A DNA stretch of 24,576 bases. Origin: Bacteroidota bacterium. GTDB lineage: Bacteria; Bacteroidota; Bacteroidia; Bacteroidales; Bacteroidaceae. The notes beneath the pieces were generated by a model that saw only the letters and a program-made list of their open reading frames with translations, made no database searches and had not been told where the DNA came from. The position numbers were made by a program, and so were the translations under genes. Position 1 is the first letter of the stretch; each line of letters opens with the position of its first letter. The stretch lies in assembly GCA_023458215.1 (NCBI GenBank), contig JAEXAJ010000085.1, positions 1 through 24,576 of the forward strand. The letters run 5' to 3'. Shown piece after piece: positions 1 through 7,745 of this stretch.

Positions 1-908
1 GGGTAGTATTGCCCGTGCCGGCGTATCTCCGTCTTGGGAGAAGCACCCCACCAAAATTCTGCCATCGCAATCGGTTTCCAGCCATGCAGATAGGCTTGTT
101 GCAACAGCTTCGGGGCGGCGCATTCTCCTGCTCCGGCGGGTGGAGTCTTCTGTACGGTCTGATCGAATATTTCACAAAGCGTTTTGACCTCTCCCCGATA
201 GTTTAGGATTCTGAACTGCTCAAATAATTGTTGTTGTAGAGTGGCGGAGCGTGTCTTTCGCTCGGACTTTAGTTGTTGTATCTTGTTGTCATGCGAGGCT
301 ATCCGGTCTTGCAGGGAAATAATTTTCTCTTTCCAAGCGCGTTCCATACGTTTAAATTCTGCTTTCTGGAATTGACTTTCGCGTATCAAGGCGGCCTCTT
401 CTTCAGGAGCAAGAGTAGTGGTCAGTCTGCGCTTTTCCCGTTTTTCTTTGGCAGCTTTCATCTGCCGTTTCATTTTAGTTAAGGCATCTTGAGCTGTCTG
501 TTCCAAATCGGATAGTTGTGTAATCAACGCTCGATACTCTTCGTTCTGTTCCAATTGCTTGATGCGTTGGTTGATTTGCGATATCTGCATTTCTTCTATT
601 TTGAAGAACCCTTGCGGTTGAAGCAAATCGTAAATGGGAGGAACGAAAAAAGGATGTATATTTCTACCTGCCAGTATGCCGGAAAATGCGGCTAGATATC
701 CTATCTCTCCTTTTTGTGTTTGCACCACCAACACGCCAAACATTTTACCTTGATTCAGTTCTTCTTTCCACTCCGGTTGGCTATTGAGATAACTTTGCAC
801 TTCCTCTGCCGCCTGCACGCAGAGCGGATGAGGTATGTAGCAGAAAGGATAAGTAAACCTTTCCGGTAGTGGAATGTCGGCGATGTTAGTTGTAAATCGG
901 TGTAACAT
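1..908 (-). CDS. RluA-family pseudouridine synthase, N-terminal part (cut by window edge)
   Basis: The minus-strand frame is open from an ATG at 908-906 to the left edge, giving about 302 residues without a stop. The protein starts MLHRFTTNIADIPLPERF. It contains a charged, coiled-coil-like stretch at about residues 115-235, rich in Glu, Lys and Gln, and later reads AEFWWGASPK and RRHGQYYP. From memory, this matches the long N-terminal extension of Bacteroides RluA-type RNA pseudouridine synthases of about 540-550 residues, which isomerise uridine in rRNA or tRNA. The catalytic RluA domain with its HRLDxxTSG motif would lie beyond position 1, so the enzymatic call rests on the extension alone. 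A TATCTTTG -7 box lies 8 bases upstream of the ATG, implying an almost leaderless mRNA. The gene diverges from the MBL lipoprotein. I am sure it is coding and fairly sure of the family. Confidence 0.65.
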   Translation of the reverse strand, partial: MLHRFTTNIADIPLPERFTYPFCYIPHPLCVQAAEEVQSYLNSQPEWKEELNQGKMFGVLVVQTQKGEIGYLAAFSGILAGRNIHPFFVPPIYDLLQPQGFFKIEEMQISQINQRIKQLEQNEEYRALITQLSDLEQTAQDALTKMKRQMKAAKEKREKRRLTTTLAPEEEAALIRESQFQKAEFKRMERAWKEKIISLQDRIASHDNKIQQLKSERKTRSATLQQQLFEQFRILNYRGEVKTLCEIFDQTVQKTPPAGAGECAAPKLLQQAYLHGWKPIAMAEFWWGASPKTEIRRHGQYY

Positions 909-915
909 AATGGTG

Positions 916-923
916 CAAAGATA
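916..923 (-). promoter_or_regulatory. -7 box for the pseudouridine synthase gene
   Basis: The reverse complement reads TATCTTTG, a full match to the Bacteroides -7 consensus TAnnTTTG. It ends 8 bases before the ATG, so the 5' leader would be only a few bases. No clear TTTG -33 box is seen at the right spacing. Confidence 0.55.
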
Positions 924-947
924 ACACTTAGTTTTCAGAATAATGGC

Positions 948-955
948 TATCTTTG
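948..955 (+). promoter_or_regulatory. -7 box for the MBL lipoprotein gene
   Basis: Reads TATCTTTG, matching TAnnTTTG. It lies about 75 bases before the chosen ATG at 1031 and is back-to-back with the opposite-strand box at 916-923. The -33 element is weak. Confidence 0.5.
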
Positions 956-960
956 TGAAC

Positions 961-989
961 GAAGAAGGTTGATATAAATCAACTTCTTC
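961..989. repeat. Inverted repeat in the leader of the MBL gene
   Basis: GAAGAAGGTTGAT (961-973) faces ATCAACTTCTTC (978-989). They form a 12-bp stem with one bulged G and a 4-base loop. It sits just downstream of the -7 box, so it would form a hairpin at the 5' end of the mRNA or act as an operator. Confidence 0.6.
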
Positions 990-1030
990 AATTCTTGATT
1001 CGGACAAATCATCTTAAAAACAATAATTCG

Positions 1031-1888
1031 ATGGAAAACAAAAAGTGGAAAAGTATCGTTCTTGTTTCACTTGCCTTGCTGCTGACTGCTTGCGGGGGCA
1101 ATGCAAAGAAACAAACAAATGAAGAAATCATTATGGATAGTACATCTATTGTCATTGAGGGTGTGAATACACTACAACTTGATGGAATGCGGGTTACTTG
1201 GATTCAAGATAATGCGCGAGAACACTTTATGCCGAGAACACTCTTCCCCGATGCGAGTGATAGCTTGATAGAAAGTCTTTCCCTTCAAAATGGAATACCC
1301 GCCACGATGAGCACTTTCCTTGTCGAAAAAGAGGGTGCCAAGAGTCTTTTCGATACCGGCATGGGTGCTCCTGACAGTCGCTTACTTACTACATTGCAGG
1401 CTCTTGGAATATATCCTGCTGATATTAAATACCTGTACCTTACTCACTTCCATGGCGATCATATAGGTGGAATGATGAAAGGGGATAGTATCGTATTCCC
1501 CAATGCCGAAGTCTATGCTTCGAAGATAGAATATGATGCTTGGCTTGAGATGCCTGCTGATAAGAAAGCACAGGTTGTAAAAACGATGGATGCATACAAA
1601 GACCGATTGCATCTTTTTGCATTTGGCGATACACTGCCGGGCAATGTATTAGCTATGAATGGCAAAGGGCATACCCCCGGACATACAGTCTATCAAACCG
1701 GCAAACTCTTGGTGATTGGCGATCTTATTCATGGAGCTGCGCTTCAATTGGAACATCCTGAATATTGTGCTACGTATGATATGAATAAGGAGGATGCTAT
1801 AAAAACACGCAAACACTTCCTGCAATATGCCAAAGATAATCAATTGACAATGGCAGGAATGCATTTGCCTGCGCCGGCGTTTAAGTAA
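1031..1888 (+). CDS. MBL-fold metallo-hydrolase lipoprotein
   Basis: This is a predicted zinc hydrolase of the metallo-beta-lactamase superfamily, lactonase-like branch, anchored in an envelope membrane. The 285-residue protein begins MENKKWKSIVLVSLALLLTA followed by Cys, a type II signal peptide with lipobox LTAC. The HxHxDH signature is clear as THFHGDHIGG. Further expected metal-site elements are GHTPGHT and a later Asp in GDLIHG. The frame can be extended upstream to a TTG at 995, adding MIRTNHLKNNNS. The ATG at 1031 is preferred because it places the signal peptide at the very N-terminus. The gene has its own upstream -7 box and ends 12 bases from the convergent SDR gene. The substrate cannot be told from sequence. 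Lactone, thioester and glyoxalase-type chemistries all occur in this fold. Confidence 0.85.
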   Translation: MENKKWKSIVLVSLALLLTACGGNAKKQTNEEIIMDSTSIVIEGVNTLQLDGMRVTWIQDNAREHFMPRTLFPDASDSLIESLSLQNGIPATMSTFLVEKEGAKSLFDTGMGAPDSRLLTTLQALGIYPADIKYLYLTHFHGDHIGGMMKGDSIVFPNAEVYASKIEYDAWLEMPADKKAQVVKTMDAYKDRLHLFAFGDTLPGNVLAMNGKGHTPGHTVYQTGKLLVIGDLIHGAALQLEHPEYCATYDMNKEDAIKTRKHFLQYAKDNQLTMAGMHLPAPAFK

Positions 1889-1900
1889 GAGAAATCTTTT

Positions 1901-2758
1901 TTATTCTATATAAATCATCTTCTTTGTCATACCTCCGTCGATGGTAATATTTTCACCATTGATGAAATCATTTTCGTCTTGACAAAGGAAGAGGCACATG
2001 CGTGCGATATCTTCGGGTCTACCCACTCGCTGCGAGGGATGCTGTGAATGGTCTTCCGGTCGTAACCGGTCGTAATCGTGTGTCTGAATCCATCCGGGAG
2101 AAATGGCATTAACCGTAATGTGCAGTTCTGCAAGGGATAAAGCCAGTGCATGTGTTAATGAGTAAATGCCTCCTTTGGAAGCCGCATATCCTTCACTACC
2201 CGGTTCACTCATCAGATAGCGGGTGGAGCAGAGGTTAATGATTCTTCCATAAGTGTTGGCTATCTTCTTACTTTTACGATGTACGGCCAAAGCATGAGAG
2301 GTAATGAATACAGGGCGGAGATTTACCGACAATATTTTATCGAAAGTCTCTACACTTGTTTCTGCGATGGGCGAGAACTCGCTGATGCCGGCATTATTAA
2401 TGATAATATCAATATCCTCCCATTCTTTGAAGAGGTTCTGTAAGCAAAGCTCTAATGCTTCTTTGTTGCTTACGTCAAGAGAATGAAATTGTGCTCCGGT
2501 TGCTTGGGCGGTTTGCTGTCCTGCACTCTCATTGTTGTCGCAAAAAGCTACTTGATAATTGAGGTTGCAGAAAGCTTCTACAAGGGTTTTGCCAATGCCG
2601 TCGGCGCCTCCGGTAATGAAAACTCTCTTTCCCGATTGTTTGGGGGTGGGTGTAGGCTTATGCGGCGTTTGAGGCTTACCGTATTTCTTTGCTTTCTCCC
2701 AAGCCGCTTTACGTGCCTGGTATTGCTCGTATTGATTTTCAAGATAATTGTCGGCCAT
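1901..2758 (-). CDS. SDR-family NAD(P)-dependent oxidoreductase
   Basis: This is a cytoplasmic short-chain dehydrogenase/reductase of 285 residues. An unusual hydrophilic Lys/Pro/Gln-rich N-terminal extension covers about residues 1-43. The Rossmann dinucleotide motif TGGADGIG follows at 49-56, then NNAG, a catalytic Ser in LCSTR, the catalytic Tyr and Lys in YAASK, and SPGWI. The C-terminus carries the typical substrate-cap and NGENITIDGGM region. The substrate is unknown. It is the last gene of a minus-strand run (clpS, clpA, aat, beta-lactamase, SDR) and starts 27 bases after the beta-lactamase stop, so it is probably co-transcribed. An 11-base direct repeat (TTATTCTATAT) occurs both at its stop codon and just before its start. 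The SDR assignment is firm and the specific reaction is not. Confidence 0.88.
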   Translation of the reverse strand: MADNYLENQYEQYQARKAAWEKAKKYGKPQTPHKPTPTPKQSGKRVFITGGADGIGKTLVEAFCNLNYQVAFCDNNESAGQQTAQATGAQFHSLDVSNKEALELCLQNLFKEWEDIDIIINNAGISEFSPIAETSVETFDKILSVNLRPVFITSHALAVHRKSKKIANTYGRIINLCSTRYLMSEPGSEGYAASKGGIYSLTHALALSLAELHITVNAISPGWIQTHDYDRLRPEDHSQHPSQRVGRPEDIARMCLFLCQDENDFINGENITIDGGMTKKMIYIE

Positions 2759-2785
2759 GATTATTCTATATTAAAGTAGATGAAG

Positions 2786-3679
2786 TTACTGAAGTTCGTT
2801 GACGTATTCATAGACTATCCATGATATTTTCGCAATGATCTCGCTGCTTGCTTTGGGGCTTTCTTCTGAGTCCTTTACGAAAACTGCTATATTATAAGTA
2901 TGTTTATTAGGTAGGATCACAAATCCTATATCATTGATAGCAGTCAGTTGTCCTTTGGTGTTTTTATCTCCTGTACCTGTTTTGTGACCGATAATTACAT
3001 TCTTGCCCGATAAAGGGGCGAACAAACGATCTGCACCTGTCTTGCATTCAGTCATGGTCTGATAAATAAAATCTTTATAAGTCTTACCAAACAGAGGCTG
3101 GTGGAGAAACACTTCCAGAAGTTGGGCGGCGGCAAGGGGCGTGCTCCAGTTCAGGTAACAACGATTCATATCTTCATGCATATCGTTTTCGGTGAAAGCG
3201 ATGGAGCAGGAATCAATTCCCAAAGAGTGAATATACTTATTGGTTGATTCCGGTCCGCCTTGGTAATTGAAAAGGATGTCGCAAGCATTGTTGTCGCTTT
3301 GTTGCAGGGTGTATTTCAGCAAATCGGCAATGCTCATGTCTATGTTTCCTTGTGGGTGCTTATCACGCAAAGGACTGTAAGTGTTCGGCTTTAAGTCCGA
3401 AGCCTCAATATGCAGAGGGGTATCCAAAGGTATATTCCGTTGATTCATATAATCAGCGAGTGCCAGCGCCTGATGAAACTTGAATACACTCATCAGGGGA
3501 TAATGAGCATTGTTGTTTACGGTTATGGTATCTTTGCCGTCCACAATAACGGCAATTCCAATTTCTGCTTTCTTGCCCTGGATGGCATTTTCCAATTGCA
3601 CCGCGAGGGGGGAAGTTTGCGCTTTAAGAAGGGCAGGGAACAAAATAAGCAGGAGGACGATAGGGTACTTCATATTCAT
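2786..3679 (-). CDS. Class A beta-lactamase, CfxA-like
   Basis: This is a periplasmic serine beta-lactamase of 297 residues that hydrolyses the beta-lactam ring, in this clade typically of cephalosporins. A signal peptide covers about residues 1-20 and ends FPALLKAQ. The nucleophile motif S-V-F-K is at 64-67, SDN at 128-130 and the KTG triad as HKTG at 232-235. Several segments closely resemble CfxA as I remember it: MSVFKFHQALAL, TECKTGADR and AEIGIAVIV. The nearest relatives are CfxA, CblA and CepA of Bacteroides. The omega loop reads MHEDMNRCYLNW (167-178) with no plain ExxLN motif, so the general base is not obvious. The gene lies 41 bases after aat and 27 before the SDR gene. No mobile-element sequence is visible around it, unlike transposon-borne cfxA. 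A second in-frame ATG lies two codons in. Confidence 0.9.
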   Translation of the reverse strand: MNMKYPIVLLLILFPALLKAQTSPLAVQLENAIQGKKAEIGIAVIVDGKDTITVNNNAHYPLMSVFKFHQALALADYMNQRNIPLDTPLHIEASDLKPNTYSPLRDKHPQGNIDMSIADLLKYTLQQSDNNACDILFNYQGGPESTNKYIHSLGIDSCSIAFTENDMHEDMNRCYLNWSTPLAAAQLLEVFLHQPLFGKTYKDFIYQTMTECKTGADRLFAPLSGKNVIIGHKTGTGDKNTKGQLTAINDIGFVILPNKHTYNIAVFVKDSEESPKASSEIIAKISWIVYEYVNELQ

Positions 3680-3720
3680 AAGATGTTATTTGTTTTTAGG
3701 GTAAATATATCAAGAGAACG

Positions 3721-4359
3721 TTATTTTTGTAAAAGTTCCATATATTCTTCATAACTAATGAATCTCCCACCCATTGATTTCAGGTGTGGGGTTTCGAACT
3801 GGCAATCTATCAATGTGCCGCCATGCTTTTGTAAGAATTGCGCCAAATGGATAAGAGCCAGTTTAGACGCGCTGGGTACCAGGGAAAACATGCTTTCACC
3901 AAAGAAACAGTTGCCTATGTTCACTCCGTAAAGGCCGCCAACCAGCCGTCCGTCTTTCCAAACTTCTACACTGGCGGCAAAACCTTGCTCGTGCAAACGG
4001 GTGTAGGCTTCTATCATTTCTTGCCCCAGCCAGGCGCCTTCCATATCGATTCTTAGCTCGCCACAAGCGTGAATCACTTCATGGAAAGCTTGGTTGATAG
4101 TGAGCTTATAAGTTTGCTTGTTGATGAGCGCGCGCATGGAGTGGGAAATGTGAATTTCATCCGGAAAGATCACAAAGCGTTCCATCGGGCACCACCACTG
4201 TATCATGCCCTCGCGGAAGGCATACCACGGAAATATCCCATTGGAATATGCCAGCAGGAGGCGGTCTACTGAAAGGTCGCCACCTACGGCAAGCATTCCG
4301 TCAGGATCTCCGTAGTGGGGATCGGGGAAGGAGAGCTTCTTTGTTAATTGATAAACCAT
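3721..4359 (-). CDS. aat: Leucyl/phenylalanyl-tRNA-protein transferase
   Basis: This cytoplasmic enzyme transfers Leu or Phe from aminoacyl-tRNA to the N-terminal Lys, Arg or Met of proteins. That creates primary N-degrons, which ClpS recognises. The 212-residue product is typical of the family in length. Hallmark segments are FPDPHYGDPDGMLAVGGDLS near residues 11-30, AYSNGIFPWY, WWCPMER and a conserved C-terminal core with GGLYGVNIGNCFFGESMFS. It starts only 4 bases after the clpA stop, so the two are almost certainly translated from one mRNA. Substrate-making Aat beside ClpS and ClpA is strong functional context. The start is the first ATG and fits the family N-terminus (MVYQL). Confidence 0.96.
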   Translation of the reverse strand: MVYQLTKKLSFPDPHYGDPDGMLAVGGDLSVDRLLLAYSNGIFPWYAFREGMIQWWCPMERFVIFPDEIHISHSMRALINKQTYKLTINQAFHEVIHACGELRIDMEGAWLGQEMIEAYTRLHEQGFAASVEVWKDGRLVGGLYGVNIGNCFFGESMFSLVPSASKLALIHLAQFLQKHGGTLIDCQFETPHLKSMGGRFISYEEYMELLQK

Positions 4360-4363
4360 GTAG

Positions 4364-6589
4364 TTACTGCTCTTTTTTCAGAACTAAATTATTCTTTTCT
4401 ACTTCTACGCACACTTTTCCACCCGCTTTGAGCGAACCGAACAGAATCTCACGCATCAGCAATGGTTTCAGGTGCGAAGCTATCATCCGATCCATTTCAC
4501 GGGCACCGTATTCGGGCAAGAATCCTCTTTGCAATAACCAGTCGTGCGCTTCGCTACTCAGTTGCATTTCCACTTGACGGGCAATCAGCTTGCTGTTTAG
4601 TTCGCCTAGTTTCTTGCCGAGGATGAGCGTCGCCATTTCCCGGTTCATATCGCTGAAGACTACCGTAGCCGACAAGCGGTTGATAAATTCCGGTTTGAAG
4701 GTTTTCTTCACCTGTTTCAGCATGGCTTCGCCTGCTGTTACCTGACTACTGAAACCGATGGAGGCTTGCCGGGCAAATTGTGCGCCGGCGTTGGAGGTCA
4801 TGATGAGTACTACGTGGCGGCAATCGGCTTTGCGGCCTTTGTTGTCGGTAAGCACGGCGTAGTCCATTACTTGTAGCAGGATGTTGAAGACATCGGGATG
4901 CGCTTTTTCTATTTCGTCCAGTAGCAGTACACAGTGGGGAGTTTTGCGGAGGGCGTCGGTCAGTAGTCCGCCGTCTTCGTAGCCCACATAGCCTGCCGGA
5001 GAACCGATTAGTTTGGCAACCGTATGCTTTTCGGTGTATTCGCTCATGTCGAAACGTTGCAGGGCAATGCCCAGTTCGGTAGCCAGCACTTTGGCTACTT
5101 CTGTTTTTCCTACGCCGGTGGGGCCTACAAAGAGCAGGCTTGCCAGCGGTTTGTTATCATCCAGCAGTCCGGCTTTGGACATTTGCACGGCTTCTACAGC
5201 TTGGCGAACGGCTTCATCTTGTCCGTATATCTTGGAACTGATGCGTTCGTACAAGGTTTCGAGTGAGGCGGTATCTTCTTCCTTCATGGCAAGTGCGTCT
5301 ACCTTGCAGACACGGGCGAGCACATCGGTTATCAGTGCTTTATCAACTATCTGTGGTTCGGTATCAGAGGGATGCAAGACACGGTAGGCTCCTGCTTCGT
5401 CTATCAGGTCGATGGTTTTGTCGGGCAGAAAGCGGTCGTTGATGTAGCGTGCGCTTGCCTTTACGGCGAAGGAAATAACGTCGGGCTCGTAAGTCACTCC
5501 GTGGAAGGCTTCGTATTTCTCTTTCAGACCTTCGACGATGTGTATCGTTTCTTCAATGCTTGGTTCCTGAATGTCGATCTGCTGGAAACGGCGTACCATG
5601 CCTTTACTGCGGGAGAAGTAACGGTTGAACTCTTCGTAGGTGGTGGAACCGATAAAGCGGATGTCTCCTCCTTCCAAATAAGGCTTGAGCATATTGGAGG
5701 CGTCCATAGAGCCTTCTCCGGTGCGTCCGGCACCTACCAGGTTGTGTATTTCGTCGATGTAGACGATGGCATTCCCTTCACTGCGCACACCTTCCATAAT
5801 GGTTTTCAATCGTTTCTCAAAGTCTCCCCGGTACTGGGTGCCGGCAATCAGATTGCCTAAATCCAGTTCGTAGATGCGGCAACCGAGGAGGCGTTCGGGA
5901 ACATCACCCGCTTCGATGCGGGCTGCCAGTCCGTAAGCAAGGGATGTTTTCCCTACACCCGGCTCGCCTACATGCAAGGGATTGTTCTTTTCTTTGCGGC
6001 AGAGTACTTGTATGGTTCGCTCCAGTTCGGCTTCACGTCCGATGAGGGGATTATGGTCTTGCAGGCGGTCGTTGAGGCAGGTTACGTGGCTGCGCCAAGG
6101 TTCACTTTTGTCTTGTACCGATGGTTCTGTGTCTTCGTCCTGTTCGGTATCTTCGTAATTGGAGATCAGTGAACTTATAAACTCAGGAATTTCTTCGTTG
6201 ACGGCGTCTTTCAACAAGAAGCATGCCTTAGAGTCTTCCAGTTGGAACATGCCTTGTACGAGATGAGGTACATCCAACTCTTCGGCGCTCGAATAGTCTG
6301 TAACCAAATAGGCATGTTGCAGCAGTTCGCTAAGTTGGGTTGAAATTTCCAATTCGTATTCCAGTTCTTTGGGAACTCTTTCCATTCCCTCTATGAGATA
6401 ATCTTCTATGGAGAGGGAGAGGCCTTGAATGTCAAAGCAAAATTCTTCCAATGCGTTTATAAAGGGAATTTGCTCCATAAACGCACTTAGCAGATGTTCG
6501 GGAGTGATGAACTCGTGCCGGTATTGTATTGCTTTATGTTGCGCAGAAGCGAGAGCCTGGTTTACGGCTGTTGTATTTTGTATATTCAT
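4364..6589 (-). CDS. clpA: ClpA, AAA+ unfoldase subunit of ClpAP protease
   Basis: A double-ring AAA+ ATPase that unfolds substrates and threads them into ClpP. The 741 residues comprise a Clp N-domain (about 1-150), an acidic linker (about 146-165), AAA domain 1 and AAA domain 2. AAA1 has Walker A GEPGVGKT at 208-215 and Walker B IVYIDE at 275-280. AAA2 has Walker A GPTGVGKT at 489-496 and Walker B LLLDE. The tripeptide IGF at 611-613 is the ClpP-docking loop, so the protein is a ClpP partner. There is no middle coiled-coil domain of the ClpB or ClpC type. The size and this absence favour ClpA. It starts 15 bases after clpS, and aat starts 4 bases after it. No clpP gene is in the window. Confidence 0.96.
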   Translation of the reverse strand: MNIQNTTAVNQALASAQHKAIQYRHEFITPEHLLSAFMEQIPFINALEEFCFDIQGLSLSIEDYLIEGMERVPKELEYELEISTQLSELLQHAYLVTDYSSAEELDVPHLVQGMFQLEDSKACFLLKDAVNEEIPEFISSLISNYEDTEQDEDTEPSVQDKSEPWRSHVTCLNDRLQDHNPLIGREAELERTIQVLCRKEKNNPLHVGEPGVGKTSLAYGLAARIEAGDVPERLLGCRIYELDLGNLIAGTQYRGDFEKRLKTIMEGVRSEGNAIVYIDEIHNLVGAGRTGEGSMDASNMLKPYLEGGDIRFIGSTTYEEFNRYFSRSKGMVRRFQQIDIQEPSIEETIHIVEGLKEKYEAFHGVTYEPDVISFAVKASARYINDRFLPDKTIDLIDEAGAYRVLHPSDTEPQIVDKALITDVLARVCKVDALAMKEEDTASLETLYERISSKIYGQDEAVRQAVEAVQMSKAGLLDDNKPLASLLFVGPTGVGKTEVAKVLATELGIALQRFDMSEYTEKHTVAKLIGSPAGYVGYEDGGLLTDALRKTPHCVLLLDEIEKAHPDVFNILLQVMDYAVLTDNKGRKADCRHVVLIMTSNAGAQFARQASIGFSSQVTAGEAMLKQVKKTFKPEFINRLSATVVFSDMNREMATLILGKKLGELNSKLIARQVEMQLSSEAHDWLLQRGFLPEYGAREMDRMIASHLKPLLMREILFGSLKAGGKVCVEVEKNNLVLKKEQ

Positions 6590-6604
6590 ATATTTTATTC
6601 TCTT

Positions 6605-6913
6605 TTATTCTTCCTCCGGCGTAACGGTAAGCCGGAGCGGGAAACCTTCGTTGCGTGCCATGCGGGTGGCTTTTTGCACTTTGGACCGGGCGACGTCAAA
6701 AGAATAAATCCCCACTACAGCCGATTGGCTTTGGTGAACTTTCAGCATCAGTGCTTCGGCTTCTGCCGGCGATTTGAAGAAGATGGCGGTAAGTACTTGT
6801 ACGACAAACTCCATGGTGGTGAAGTCGTCGTTGTAGATGGTTACTTTGAAGCGTCTCGGCTCGCGAAGGTCTATGCGTTCTCTTTCTTTGAAAGACGATT
6901 GTTGTTGTTCCAT
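6605..6913 (-). CDS. clpS: ClpS, N-degron adaptor of ClpAP
   Basis: This small cytoplasmic adaptor binds proteins with N-terminal Leu, Phe, Tyr or Trp and hands them to the ClpA N-domain. The 102 residues include the conserved FKVTIYNDDFTTMEF segment. Asn28, Asp29 and Asp30 would bind the alpha-amino group, and Met34 is the gatekeeper position that excludes beta-branched residues. His60 in LKVHQSQ matches the conserved pocket histidine. The N-terminal tail (about 1-20) is charged and Gln-rich, as in other ClpS proteins. It lies 15 bases upstream of clpA and 45 bases after the glycine-zipper lipoprotein, so it may be read from that gene's promoter. Confidence 0.95.
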   Translation of the reverse strand: MEQQQSSFKERERIDLREPRRFKVTIYNDDFTTMEFVVQVLTAIFFKSPAEAEALMLKVHQSQSAVVGIYSFDVARSKVQKATRMARNEGFPLRLTVTPEEE

Positions 6914-6958
6914 TTCTTGAAGAAAATAACGATTAAAATGTTGTGTTATATGGATTGC

Positions 6959-7642
6959 CTATCGTTGCGTGGGTAGTGAGAACTCCTGCCAGTCGTATTC
7001 CTGTCCGTCTTCATCGGCTAGGGCGATGCGGATGCTTATTTCTCCGGTCTTGATTTTGTCTCCGGCGTTGATATTGGCGGTATATTTCACTCCGTCGTTG
7101 GGCGCAATCTGCTCTATCATTACAGAAGGAGAGATGTAGATGCGTTTCATGCCGGTGGTTTCTATGACAAGAGGCACTACATTGTAAGCCGTTCGGTTTC
7201 CTTCGTTGATGATTTCGAAAATCACCTTGCTATTCTCGCCTGAGTTGATGATATGGTCGCGATTATCATCAATGAAGCGTATGTTGCGTATCTTCAGGTT
7301 CTCAATAGCTGATGATGATGGGCGGGTTTGAGATTGAGGAGGATAAGGTTGGGTTCTTTCTATCCGGAAACCGGGTTCCTCTTGTTTCTTTGGTGCCGTG
7401 GCTGCATTTGCGATAGCTGCTCCTGCAATGGTTCCAATGATGGTTCCGATAGCAGAGCCGCGATAGCCACCTCTCCATCCTCCGTTGCTTTCACCTATCA
7501 AGCCGCCGATAGCATTTCCTACATTGCCGCCGATGGCTGCTCCGGCAAATATGGCGCCGGGGTCCCCCGAAGTGGTACGGCTTGTACTGCAACTGCTGAA
7601 TAAAAAGATGAGTGCCAAAGCTCCTAAAAAGTATTCTTTCAT
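6959..7642 (-). CDS. Glycine-zipper lipoprotein with CARDB-like C-terminal domain
   Basis: A 227-residue envelope lipoprotein of unknown function. The signal peptide ends FLFSSC, with the lipidated Cys at 18. Residues about 28-80 form a glycine-zipper region with repeated GxxxG spacing (AIGGNVGNAIGGLIG and AIGTIIGTIAGAAIA), of the kind found in Rick_17kDa and OmpA-like membrane-associated lipoproteins. After a Pro/Gln/Ser linker, residues about 115-225 look like an all-beta, CARDB- or Ig-like domain (IINEGNRTAYNV, GEISIRIALADEDG). It has its own -7 box and is the first gene of the strand run into clpS, 45 bases away. No hairpin terminator is seen between them. A role in envelope stress or integrity is only a guess. 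Confidence 0.8.
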   Translation of the reverse strand: MKEYFLGALALIFLFSSCSTSRTTSGDPGAIFAGAAIGGNVGNAIGGLIGESNGGWRGGYRGSAIGTIIGTIAGAAIANAATAPKKQEEPGFRIERTQPYPPQSQTRPSSSAIENLKIRNIRFIDDNRDHIINSGENSKVIFEIINEGNRTAYNVVPLVIETTGMKRIYISPSVMIEQIAPNDGVKYTANINAGDKIKTGEISIRIALADEDGQEYDWQEFSLPTQR

Positions 7643-7677
7643 ATCTTTATCATTATGAATCTAATATTCCTATAATG

Positions 7678-7685
7678 CAAAGGTA
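7678..7685 (-). promoter_or_regulatory. -7 box for the lipoprotein (possibly clp operon) transcript
   Basis: The reverse complement reads TACCTTTG, matching TAnnTTTG, 35 bases upstream of the lipoprotein ATG. No good -33 box is visible. It sits back-to-back with the plus-strand box at 7707-7714. Confidence 0.5.
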
Positions 7686-7706
7686 TAGAAACTATTGAAA
7701 AGGTGT

Positions 7707-7714
7707 TATCTTTG
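7707..7714 (+). promoter_or_regulatory. -7 box for the 62-residue basic protein
   Basis: Reads TATCTTTG, matching TAnnTTTG, 31 bases upstream of the ATG at 7746. The -33 element is not clear. Confidence 0.5.
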
Positions 7715-7745
7715 TCACAAATTTTAATGAGAATGAAGGTATTAT

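Noticed and set aside
9..482. Two plus-strand open frames of 65 and 69 residues near the left edge
   Set aside because: They are antisense to the open minus-strand frame of the pseudouridine synthase and have no recognisable features.
2700..3720. Mobile element carrying the beta-lactamase (as for transposon-borne cfxA)
   Set aside because: No transposase, integrase, mobilization gene or terminal inverted repeat is seen on either side; spacing is operon-like.
5013..5860. Long plus-strand open frames opposite clpA (124 and 162 residues)
   Set aside because: They lie wholly antisense to a strongly conserved AAA+ gene, have no promoter or family features, and look like by-products of clpA codon use.
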